From Alligator mississippiensis (Eukaryota > Chordata > Crocodylia > Alligatoridae), in assembly GCF_030867095.1 (NCBI RefSeq), contig NC_081824.1, positions 302,390,956-302,454,955 of the forward strand: 64,000 nt of DNA. Reading direction: 5' to 3'. Below, in pieces: positions 34,194-44,200 of the stretch. Positions within the stretch are counted from its first letter, which is position 1. Each line of letters opens with the position of its first letter. The notes under the pieces are model-generated. The model saw only the letters and a program-made list of their open reading frames with translations. It made no database searches and was not told where the DNA came from. Position numbers and translations under genes: made by a program.

Positions 34194-34541
34194 TAACTGT
34201 TCATAACAGCTGCCAGAAAACCTCATAACTGCCTCTTACGCTTATCTAAAGAATGGAGCACACCATCATGATAATTTCACCAAAAAAACCTTGAACAATC
34301 AAGATCAATAGAAGATCAGAATGTTGGACTTTGTTGTGAGGTTGTAAATCAATAATTTGGATAATTTATAGCAAGGCTCCTGGGACTTGAGGAAATCTTC
34401 TAAAGTGGAAAGAGCTAGAATCAGTTGCATCGCTAGAGCCAAAAGTAGTTCCCTTTGAAGTCAGTGGAGGTGTGGTTGCTCACAGCAGGGCAGATGTATC
34501 TCAAAGATTTTAGATATTATTTGGGTCACTTATTTAGAGAA
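34194..34541. other. No recognised element
   Basis: A short spacer. It contains CCCTTTGAAGTCAGTGGAGG near 34451, a fragment of a common foldback centre. Confidence 0.4.
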
Positions 34542-34544
34542 ATT

Positions 34545-34850
34545 GGGTGTTTATAGACATGCTCGGGGGGGGGGGGGGCACTTTAATTAACAAGCCTCAT
34601 TAATTAAAAGCACCCAAGCGTCACATGTATCAGTGTCCCTGTGCTGAAAAAACGGTGGCAGGACACTTTGAACTTAAGCTTGTTAAATGAGCTTTAGTTC
34701 AAAGCACCCCACCACCATTTTTCAGCTCAGAGACATGATGGTGGAGGCTGACAGAGCTTGTTAATTGTCACACTCTAGCAGACTCGATTAACTGAGTCTG
34801 CTCTGACGTGCTGGATTTACAGCAGCCTCCCTGCATGTGTGTAAGTGCCC
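34545..34850. mobile_element. MITE, GGGTG-tip family, 306 bp
   Basis: It starts GGGTGTTTATAGACATGC and ends GCATGTGTGTAAGTGCCC. The flanks are ATT (34542-34544) and ACT (34851-34853), a near-match 3-bp duplication. The interior contains two inverted arms (TTAAGCTTGTTAAATGAGC / GACTCGATTAACTGAGTC type) and a 14-base G run at 34565-34578. Non-coding. Confidence 0.6.
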
Positions 34851-34853
34851 ACT

Positions 34854-35629
34854 GTGTTTGTTAAAGATGTTTTTAATGTTACCCCAACATATTTAGGAGT
34901 ATATTATCTCGGTATTCATATGAATTCTTCAAATCATTAAACACCAAAAAAATATATAATAAACTGAAAAAAAAGTTTAATAATGTTATTCAGAGGACAC
35001 CTGACAGAAAATTAAACAAACATGTTTTTAATTAATCAGTCCACAAAAGCAATTCTCTGCTATATCAAAGCTAGTCAGGAGAGAGTCCAACAATTAAAGA
35101 AAAATTTAGTTATGAAGAAACATAGATGCTTCCAGGCTGTATTCAATCCATCTCTGGTGTAGACCAATTAATGTTCTTGTTGCATCTCTCCCTGACTTCT
35201 TTCAAGGAAAGCCAAGAACACAGGTGGCTTGGAAACATAAATATGGACCAAGTCATTATTTAAAAGTTTGATACCACATAAAATGTTGCTAAAACTTTCA
35301 ATGCCCATACCAGGTACACCCGAGATACATTACACATATTTGTGTGTGCATCTTACCCAGTAGTACTGGGCACACAAAGCAGCATGAGTCCTTTCCTTTA
35401 GTGGTAAGAAAAGATCAAACGAAATGGCCTTCAGCTTCCACTGGGCTAAGTTAAGCCCTTTCCCATGGCTGCAGAGGACTGATGGTTTCCTCCCACTGTC
35501 ATGTAATGTCCAGCCTGAGACAGTTAAAAATGTACAGTTCCAGACAGGGCCACGAACCCCTGACACTCCAACTTTCTTAAGCCAATACTTTGGAGCAAGT
35601 CAGTGCTAACCCTGCTCTTTACAGAAATC
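34854..35629. other. No recognised element
   Basis: AT-rich spacer; nothing seen that I can name. Confidence 0.4.
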
Positions 35630-35632
35630 AGT

Positions 35633-36665
35633 GAGTGCATCTACATGAGACATTTACTGCAGTTGTCTAATTAGCTCCATAGTAAATGTCTCAGTGTCTA
35701 CACATACAGTGCTATTAAGACATAGTAAATTAATAAACTCCACCATAGGTTAGTACTTGTAAACAAAAGTGCTATCCTATGACTGAGGTTTTTACTCCAC
35801 AGCAATACATGTGTAGATGCTGACAGGGCTGGCTGGGGCACAATGGTGCTTCAGTGTGGGGGCTGCATGCTGGCTAGTAGGGCTGTGCAAATTTTCACCC
35901 AGTGTTTCATTTCAAAGCTGTTTCAATGCATTTTGAGCTCAAAACAGTGAAATCGAAATGAAACAAAAGCCTTCAAAACAGCTTCAAAATGAAACAAGGG
36001 CACTCAAAACATTTTGAAAGGTGTAGCCCATGCCAGGAAGATCAGTGCTGCCACTGGCCCCAGCCGGCAGCACCAGCCCCCTGTCATCTGGCAAGCAGAT
36101 TAGGGGCTCTCCCACACCCCCAGGAGGGCTGCGGGGTGCCGGACTGCTCCTGGAGGTGCAGGCCCCTGATCTCCCTGCTGGATCACAGGAGGCTGGTGCT
36201 GCCAGCCAGGGCCAGTGGCAGCACCAATTATCCCAGCACTGGCTTCGGAATAGCCTATGGGCGAAACATCAAAACAGCATCGAAACAGTGAAACGGTTTT
36301 GACTAAATGAAATGGAACAGTACTTTCGAAATTAAATGAAACTCGAAATGAAACACTGTTCTGTCGGAACATCGAAACAGAAGTTGAAGTGGAACAGTGC
36401 TGTTTTGCACAGCCCTACTGGCTAGTCCTGCACCGCATCACCCTTGTACCCCAGCCAGCACCTCTACAGCACATTGAGCTGGGTCAGAGCAGCCCCGGGT
36501 TAGCAAACTGACCCCCAGGACTCCTGGCTAGCCAGGGCTGCTTCAACCCAGCTCAACATGCTGCAGTTCTGGACTCATGTTCAAATGGCATGACTAGGAG
36601 CAATAAACAGCACAAATTGTGCTGGAGTTTATTGCAGCACATTAATTGCACTTGTAGATGCACCC
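35633..36665. mobile_element. MITE of the GGGC-tip family, split by a hAT element
   Basis: It starts GAGTGCATCTACATG and ends CACTTGTAGATGCACCC. The flanks are AGT (35630-35632) and AAT (36666-36668). Its two halves, 35633-35877 and 36418-36665, carry motifs shared with the copy at 23171-24123. The interruption is the 540-bp hAT at 35878-36417, so this MITE was in place first. Without the insertion and its duplication it is about 485 bp. Confidence 0.75.
35878..36417. mobile_element. hAT element, TAGGGCTGTGCRAA family, 540 bp, perfect 8-bp duplication
   Basis: It starts TAGGGCTGTGCAAATTTTCA and ends CTGTTTTGCACAGCCCTA, with inverted tips identical over 14 bases. The target duplication CTGGCTAG is exact at 35870-35877 and 36418-36425. 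Subterminal DNA is built from GTTTCAT, CGAAATGAAAC and AAACAGTGAAA repeats in both orientations, followed by a GC-rich core (36030-36235). Non-coding and therefore mobilised in trans. It is the best-preserved member of the family here. Confidence 0.95.
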
Positions 36666-36668
36666 AAT

Positions 36669-39164
36669 ATTTAGCAAAATAATGCTTGATCTGATCTGTC
36701 AGGGGAGGACTTTCACTGGTCCTTGGCTCACAAATAGTCCACTGGCTTACTTCTCTTTTATTCCAAGACTTCTTCCACAGTCCATGCTGGAAATCTCTAA
36801 ATAGTTCAGTTTTCCTTCCCAGCTTTGGCTTTCTAGCTCAAATATGACCTCTTCTCTGGGTAATTTCACCTGCCTTTCAGTGATTCCTCTGGACTGCTTT
36901 CCTGTTGCACTTTCAGCAGATGCAGAAAATATTCTTTCCCACTGCATCTCTCCTTTCTAACTGGGCTAAGAACCAGATAGCCCTTCACACACAGACATCT
37001 CCATCACCTAATCTCTAGACACAGCAGTTCCCTGCTCCTGCTAATAGTCAGAATTTAGAATAGGGATGGGGTGAATCCACAACTGCCAGTAAAGGGGCAT
37101 CCCAGCTTGATCCTGATCTTTTAAATAAAATCTTGTGGCAAAGGTTTCTGCAAAATATGGATACATACTACCTGGTTTTCAGAAAGTAGGCAAACTGTCA
37201 GCTTCTACCTAAGTACCTAAATGCAAGCACACATTTAAGGACAATATTTTGACATTGAGGCTGTCATATAATTGTCATTAACTCATAAGCCATTCAGTGA
37301 GAGAAATAACTTTCAGAGTAATTTATTGGAAAAATAATTCACTTAGTGCAGTGAAAAATCTTGCTGGGAAGTTGCTTCCCAAACATTTCGCTTGCTGACA
37401 GTGGAAGTGTTTAGCTACAGTACCTGGTTCATTCTCGAGCATCATAATCATTGTAAAGAAACAATGGCCAGGGACTATCAGAGATGTATGTATGTATCAA
37501 CAGTGACACATTCACATTCTTTTAGGGAACCTTGTTCAGATTACAGTGAAGGACCCATCAACATCAACTGAGTAGGAGCACAGAGAAAAGTAAAGTGGGA
37601 TTCAGAATGGCTCTGCCCAACAGCAAAGGCCAATGGGGCACAACAAAGAGGAGATGCACAAAATGCCTTCTTATTTTTTTTCTTGGAAGAAATATCTGCA
37701 GGAGTAATGTTACAAAACTTGAAAAGATTTTTGGAGCATTTGTTATGTCTGGAAGTGCTGTACCATCTTCAGACAGAGGTCTTTCCTGGAATGAAGCCAT
37801 AGCTGTGCTGTTTAGAGCATTTGCAGCTGTCAGTAATGCAGGTGGTTTGTTATCAGGGGGATAAGACAGTTTGATTCTCCCCCACACATTTGATCTTAAG
37901 CGGGTCTGTTTTGAGGCATAAGAAGGGAAGGGTTGCTTGCATGTAGTTTTTCCTTAAAGAAATATCTGATTAATAAAAATGTTAATTGTTTTCAAAATGT
38001 TAAGTAAATGGCAGCTATTATGTGGTATGGACCACATCATCGGATTGATTTTAATCTGATGTAATACGGAAAGAACATACTGGTTTATAAACAAAAGAGG
38101 TGAATAATGATCTTGGCTTCTTCCGAACTAATGTTCAACTTTCCAAGGTCTTTTTAAGGACCTATTTATAAAGATAACAATGCTGGCTTGGCAATTGTTT
38201 CACACATTGCACTATGTAATTTGTAGTTCGTGAATCAGGTTTTTTGGTGTTGCCTTTAGCTAATCCATTACAAGCTTTACCAAGTTAAGCAGAATCAGGT
38301 CACATCTGAAGCTGAATCACAGGTCGTGTCCCCCCCCAAAGAAATATTCGGTTCTTCAGGAAGGGTGTTCATGATTCATGCAAGCTCCTTCATAATGTTT
38401 CACTTATTTCTATTCCTTTCTACACAGTACAAGTTTCATGGCATCCTACTTTTTTTTTTTTTTGCTCTTCCAGTGTTGCCAGCAAGACCATTCTATTTGT
38501 CTGCTTCTTCTACAATTTTGATTCTCCATGTTTCTACAACTTTGATTCTCCATGTTTCAGTGCCACCTGCTATGTCATTCCATTTCTGATCAACTCACCC
38601 ATTCATATTATTTTATCTAATCCATCAAAGGTTCATTTCTTTTGAGTCACCCATCAAAAATGAGAGAACAAAAATGATAGGGACACTATCTCAAACCTCA
38701 TGAATCAACCTTTCTGTATGCAAAATATGTGCCAGACTTGAGTATCTCAGCAGCATGGAAATTGCCTCCCTGTGAAAATGTGTTAACAGAAATATCACAT
38801 TGGTACTGCATACTTCTGATCTGGTGTTGTGAAGTGCAACATATGGAAGCCATCTTTTTATAACTAAATCTTCATTCTACATGTGTATATTTCAAGTATC
38901 AAAACATAAGTGTATATCACAAAACATACAGTCAGCTCACAGTTAGCAATAGGTTTAGCACATACTTTGAATCCCCTAAATTCATGCTCTGACATGGAAT
39001 GTTTGTAAATACCAGTAGATGTTCTCAGAAGCTGAAATATTTTATTACAGATTTACCTGTATCTTCTAGGCAAAGTGATGTTTCAAAGTTAACCTGCATG
39101 TTTTGTGTTAATCTTTCAATTGTGTTAGAAATCACTTTTTCCATACGACATATTTCTGTTCTCT
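36669..39164. other. Intergenic stretch of about 2.5 kb without a recognised gene
   Basis: Unique-looking sequence with no repeat ends seen. The stretch CTACAATTTTGATTCTCCAT near 38509 is followed by a very similar one, CTACAACTTTGATTCTCCAT, a tandem duplication of 24 bp. Confidence 0.4.
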
Positions 39165-39240
39165 AAAGGCCAATTCCTGATCCCTTTGAAGTCAATGGGA
39201 ATTATGCCATTGACTCCAACAGAAACAGGATTTGACCGTG
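39165..39240. repeat. Palindromic MITE with CAATGG centre
   Basis: GGCCAATTCCTGATCCCTTT, then GAAGTCAATGGGAATTATGC, CATTGACTCC, and AACAGGATTTGACC. The arms fold back on each other. This type is common in sauropsid genomes. Confidence 0.65.
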
Positions 39241-39639
39241 ATCCTTTGTGGAAATTGCCAGAATTGATGGGTGTGTATTCATTTCATTTGCAGTTCTGAA
39301 GCTTCTGTTATCTGCTACTGCTCCAGCTCATCTAATTCCAAAAATGTGGATCCCAAGAGTGAACCAGTATGTTAAGACACTTATGGCAGAATCCTACTTC
39401 ACTTCAGATGCCCAAATGGCACTAATCCTACTGCATAATTGTCATTTTTGGTATTTATGCAGAGTTTACGATCCTATTCCACATTCAGTATTTATGCACA
39501 AGTGTGCAGGTTAGCAGGGCTGGTAAGTGGCTCTGTACAAACATAAGTCCCAAAAGTGTATCTTGGCAAAAACATGAAGAATAAGGGTGTTACTGAGGGC
39601 AGTTCTAGTATTTTTTTAACCCAATAGTCCATGGGACTG

Positions 39640-39762
39640 GTCAAGGAGCAGAAAATTGAAGTTCAAGGATCCCCCATTACCCAGAGATCTGAACCTACAG
39701 TTCTCCAGCTTCCTAGTACTGTACTCTAATTACAAGGCCACAGGTCAGACATTATCTAGTCC
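39640..39762 (-). mobile_element. tRNA-derived SINE fragment, inverted
   Basis: Read on the minus strand it gives GGCCTTGTAATTAGAGTAC (A-box-like) and later GTAGGTTCAGATCTCTGG (B-box-like GGTTCAGATC). Spacing and order match the head of a tRNA-derived SINE. It is decayed. Confidence 0.5.
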
Positions 39763-39964
39763 CCTCTCCAGCCCTCCTCTTAAAACTGGCCCCTGAGCAG
39801 CCAACAGATGGACATACATAGGTACTAGGAGAAAAAAAAAAGCCAGAAAGTATATGGCTCAGTGTAATAGCTGTTGTATTGGCAAGGAGGGGACTATGGG
39901 TCTATAGGGACCCATGTTCCCAATGGGACTCAGCTTTAAAACAACATCTTGAGTGGGGCTGACA

Positions 39965-40097
39965 ATGCTGAGCCTGTGATCTGGTGGGTAGAGTACTGTG
40001 CTGGGAAGTCAGAGAAGTGCAGATTCAAACCCACTCTGAATGAAGGAGACTTGGACCCTGTGTCTCCTGGGTGAATGCCCTAACCACAAGGCTCTTT
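39965..40097. mobile_element. Two tRNA-like SINE heads facing each other
   Basis: The plus strand reads ATCTGGTGGGTAGAGTACTG then GCAGATTCAAACCC, an A-box and B-box pair. The minus strand of the right half reads CTTGTGGTTAGGGCATTCAC then GGGTCCAAGTCTCC, a second pair in the opposite sense. The unit is about 130 bp. It recalls a repeat type that I remember from turtles, but the family name is uncertain. Confidence 0.5.
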
Positions 40098-41497
40098 AGT
40101 GAAAACATGGAAGAACCTGTTACCATCACTTTTTGGATACGCACATACATGCAGTTCCACACATGCTCAGTAGCAATGTGGATGCTTGTACCTCCAAACT
40201 TCACATGGGGAAGAATTGCAAACTGTGCATGTAAATGTCAAAAACAGCAGTTACATGATGGGGTAAAGTGCCATTTGGGTATGTGAATTGAAATATGAGT
40301 CTTGCCCTTTTGTTCCCCTTTGCAAAAAATGGGATCACCAAAGGCAGTGAGAATATGGGCTTTTGTTCTAATTTAAAAAAACCAAACAAACCACGTTTTG
40401 GGGAAATCATGGCTAATGGCAGGGGGGTTTTGTTTTTTTTTTGTTTTAAATTTGCTGATTTGGAAGGATGCTGGAAATGTTAGACACCTTAATTGGGACA
40501 CAAAAGACTACAGTCGGTGAGGGGGGAAACAATGCTTAGCACAAGAAGTAGCTTTGTTTACATGCTAACTGGCTGTTTAAATCAACCTTGTGGAATAAAG
40601 GGTCCTAAGTAAGGCCAAGAACCAGAAACACACCCAACTTCTTAGTGTACCATCAATTAGGTTTTATAAGATATTTTAAAATCCACCCCTCCCCCCGATT
40701 TTTTTGCTTATCATTGACTCACAAATGTTGGAAGGTTTTTGTTTGGATTTCACATCATCTTTGCTCTTCTGCCTCTTTGTATAATAAAAATATATTGCAT
40801 ACTTCATTGTTTTTCTACTCTGACTGCTGGTACAATGACCTTTCTCACATTTCTTCTAGGTCTCTAGTTTTTTATACTGTGCTTGTTACTGTGGAATCTG
40901 AATGCAGTACCAGATGCTAAAGACCAACCAATTAGTGAGGTTTGCAAAAGTTATAGTATTTCCCTGTTTTGTGATTATAAAAAAAGTCTGTTTTTTTCCC
41001 AGATATTCCCATGATAACCGTCAATAGTTCCACAGATGTCTTCTGCATTTACTCTCCTGGGTTTCCAGGCCTCCATGTTATTTTCAGCCCAACTTAAATA
41101 AAGGATACAAATTCATATGTCTTGTTTAATTATGACAAGATGATAAGTCTTGTCTGCTATCTCAGCTCAGTGATAGAAAACAGACAACTTCTCAGAGCAA
41201 AGGCCAGAATTCAGATTCCGATAGTCCCTCTTTACTTCAAGAATTTTAGCAAAAAATAATGCACAGCTGTTACCTCCTTTTTGGTTTAGTACATTCATTG
41301 GTACTTTCATTCTATTTGCTCAGATTCCCAGATGCCATTTCTCTAGACAATCTTTTTGCTTTGAAATATGTTTTTTATTTTTCCTTCAACTATCTCATGC
41401 ATTTCCTGGACCATCATAGCATTCCAACCCTACCCATCTCTGCAGTGTCTTTTGGAGGACTTCTTTTGCAGCAGGGATTTATTTATTGAACTGTAGC
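40098..41497. other. Intergenic stretch without a recognised gene
   Basis: No coding or repeat feature that I can support. Confidence 0.4.
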
Positions 41498-41826
41498 AGT
41501 GTGACTAGGGGTGGAAAAGACAGGCACCCACCCTTGGCATCAAGTTAGGAGGAGCACTGGAATCTCCCCCCACTCCTATGAAGCCCATACCTCAGCAGCA
41601 TTCCCATGCCGGGAACTCCTAAACTGTCCCTGGCTGCTGCTGCTGTTTTAAGAGCAATATCCCGGGCAGGCAGAGCACATAGCAGTGGCAGCAATTGCTG
41701 TGCCCCCCTCCATACCCCCTGGAAACCTGCACCCCACCCCCAAGGCTCTTGAAACCATGTGCACCCCCACACCCAGCCCTCCCACAGGGTTTGCCCCAAG
41801 CGCCAACTCTGCTTGTTATGCCACTG
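41498..41826. mobile_element. hAT MITE, 329 bp (CAGTGGCGTAACTAGGGG type)
   Basis: It starts CAGTGTGACTAGGGGTGG and ends GCTTGTTATGCCACTG. The right tip inverted reads CAGTGGCATAACAAGC, close to the vertebrate hAT tip CAGTGGCGTAACTAGG. The core is C-rich. Flanking 8-mers no longer match well. Non-coding. Confidence 0.7.
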
Positions 41827-41999
41827 TTGAATTGTTAAATGGCTTTGTGTATAATGTTGTAATGTGTTTGTAGTTAATTTCATGATTAAAAAAATAGACT
41901 AAAAAAATCTCAAGAAATCTTGCCAGCTCTATATGACTCTTGTAAAAACAGAAATCAAAGGTGGGTAGCAGAGGGAATATGGCAGATGCAGTATAACTG

Positions 42000-42480
42000 G
42001 ATTGAATGCAGCATTGGACCCCTTGTCTTTCAGTTTTATTCTCACAATCAAGATTATCAGGAATGCTAATCCTGTACTGTGAAGGATTGTTAACATTAAC
42101 CATAAACTTTTTGTCTACTCAATAGTTTGGGATAGAGCATCTACTGTTGTACTGTAAGAATTTGTACTAGGCCCTGTCTTATTTAGTATCTCCTTAAATT
42201 ATTTATATGAGGGAGTTAAACACCAAGTTAACAAAAAGTTTACACATGGTACTAAATTGGGAAGAGCTGCAAATACCAAAATGAGAACAGAAATAATACA
42301 AACAGTGCACTCCTGAATTTACAAATATGAAGTGGAAAACAACATGTTGAAGTTCATCTGTTAACTGCAATCTAAAAGCCCTGACGAAATAAGATCAGGG
42401 ACACAGATATTTTCCAAGTGAGGAGAGGGGAGAGAAACCTGGAAAGTGGCAATGCAGAATGAAACATAGGCATAACAGTG
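42000..42480 (+). mobile_element. Old CR1-type LINE, reverse transcriptase remnant, left part
   Basis: Around 42162-42285 a plus-strand frame reads LGPVLFSISLNYLYEGVKH followed by FTHGTKLGRAANT. This corresponds to the CR1 block LGPVLFNIFINDLxEGVKH-FADDTKLG with many substitutions. The left limit is uncertain. The copy continues at 43939 beyond an LTR insertion. Confidence 0.65.
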
Positions 42481-43938
42481 TGTAGCAGGCTTACCTTTTC
42501 AGAGCTTGGGTTATGTCCAAGGATCGAAGGTCTGCTGTTTGATTGGTGGAGCCCATCCACCAATTTGGAGGCAGCACAAGGGAAGCAATGCCCCACCCTT
42601 TTCCAAAGGGAGGGGGCAAGGAGCAGCTGGACCTGGGTCAGAACTGCTCCAGCCAGGTCCGGAGAACTTGGGGGGTGGAGCCCGTGAAGAGGATAAAAGG
42701 GGAGCATGCTCAGCACACTGGGGGAGAAACGATGAGGGACAGTGAGGAGACAGAAGCTCCAGAGATGGCCATCCTTGGGACCCCACTTGAGCTTCAGCGG
42801 CGCACGAATCGGCGCATGGGGATCAGGCTCTAGGAGCCGCTCAAGGTGGCTTGAGCCTGCGAACCCTGCAAGCGGCTGGGCAGTTGGTGTGGAGATCGGC
42901 ACACAGAGAGCTGGCCCTGGGAGCAGCTTGAGGCAGCTCAGGCCTCACCTGGTGTGCGGATCGGCACACGGAGGACCCACCTGGGAGCAGCTTGCAGCTG
43001 CTTGTATTAGTCCTGTCCCTAGGCCAAGTGACCAGAGCCCCACAGTGTGGCTCCGCCTTTAACTAAAAGAGCCCTGATGCCCAGAGCAGGGCCCGGAAAA
43101 GAGAGGACCCCCGGTGTGAGACCAGGAAACCAGAGCCTGTAAGGTTTCAGCTCCTGGGAGAGAGAGAGAGCCCTGGGCTGCCCAGTGCGGGGCGCCAGGT
43201 CATCAAGGAGAGCCGAAGACGCCGTTGGAGAGAGGCTTTCATGGGATCGGCCTCCAGGGGATGGGCCTTGGCTGCTTCAGACAGGAAGAGTGAGTTGCTG
43301 GGGGAGAGGGCCCTGCAGGGGAGGCAGGCACAGGACAGGAGGGTCTGCCACCTCCATCCTCCATTGTGGGAGGGGCATGTCCACCTACCAGGGCCCTAAA
43401 GGGGAGGGGCTCCAAGGGAACCCCTCAGGGAGGTACTGAGTGCACTCCTTATTTTGGGCGATTGTTGTTGTGTCAAGGTCTATATAGCTATGGGTATTCT
43501 TTAAGAAAGATTATATGGTTTATATGTTCTTAATGTGTTAATATGTATATTTGTATTGTTACTTGGTAGGTCTAGGAAATACTAACTTGTTTAGGTTATA
43601 CAAGTTGAATGCCCATATGTGTTTATCGTGTTGTAACCTTAACTATCTTGTTCAATGTATTAATTATTATCTATGTTGTAAGTTATATGGTTTATGTGAA
43701 TTGTGGGATATTATATGTAGTGTCATATGCTAAGCTTTATTGTAAATATTTCATGTTTCAGCTTAAGTATTTATTATAGTAATAAATTGTGTTTAGTTAA
43801 GCACTTGGTCTCAGCCTGGCTCTGTAGACAGGAGAGGGAACTGGTCTAGTAGCCAGCCCCTCCATCAGCACCCTGCTTGACCCCCACCACTGTCATTGGA
43901 GGACAGGGCACTCCCCTCCTGGGTGTACCAGGGCTACA
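42481..43938 (+). mobile_element. Solo LTR, about 1.46 kb, inserted in an old CR1
   Basis: It starts TGTAGC and ends GCTACA (TG...CA with 6-bp inverted tips). The flanks are an exact 4-bp duplication AGTG at 42477-42480 and 43939-42. The left part carries a TATA-like GATAAAAGGG near 42694 and the right part an AATAAA at 43781. Both ends of the interrupted CR1 are recognisable on either side. No internal retroviral genes are seen; it looks like a whole solo LTR. A 4-bp duplication fits gammaretrovirus-like or Gypsy-type elements. The exact duplication suggests it is much younger than its CR1 host. Open frames within it are not genes. Confidence 0.75.
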
Positions 43939-44200
43939 AGTGGACAGCAAATTACGTAGGTGTTTCCAATGTGATGTGGCAGCCTAAAAGGGCCAGTGTG
44001 ATTTTGAACAGCAGAAATTATCACATAACAAAGCAGCACAGATGCCTTCCCTGTGTAGCACTTTTGTGATCACAGTTGGAAAACAGTGTTCACTTCTAGT
44101 CACATCACTAGCACAAAGAGACTGAAAGAGTTAAGAGGAACAGAAAAACTGACAGAGAAGTTAAGCAGCAAGATGTGCGAAGCAAGACTTAAAAAATAAA
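43939..44200 (+). mobile_element. Old CR1-type LINE remnant, right part
   Basis: A plus-strand frame around 44080-44110 reads WKTVFTSSHI, matching the CR1 region before the C-terminal RR-A-KMV block, and it continues with decayed LKELRGTEKL. It resumes the copy interrupted at 42480. The region to about 44640 may be further CR1 sequence but is too diverged for a firm call. Confidence 0.5.

Noticed and set aside
33766-34206. 146-residue plus-strand frame
   Set aside because: Crosses a CR1 tail and a hAT MITE; no domain.
39965-40097. Possible tRNA gene
   Set aside because: A- and B-box-like motifs are present, but there is no cloverleaf with paired acceptor stem. It fits a decayed SINE.
42690-42705. 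TATA-like box as a host gene promoter
   Set aside because: It sits at the expected place inside a solo LTR, and no downstream host exon is recognised.
42372-42902. 176-residue minus-strand frame
   Set aside because: It spans the junction of an old CR1 and a solo LTR. Chance frame in repeat DNA.
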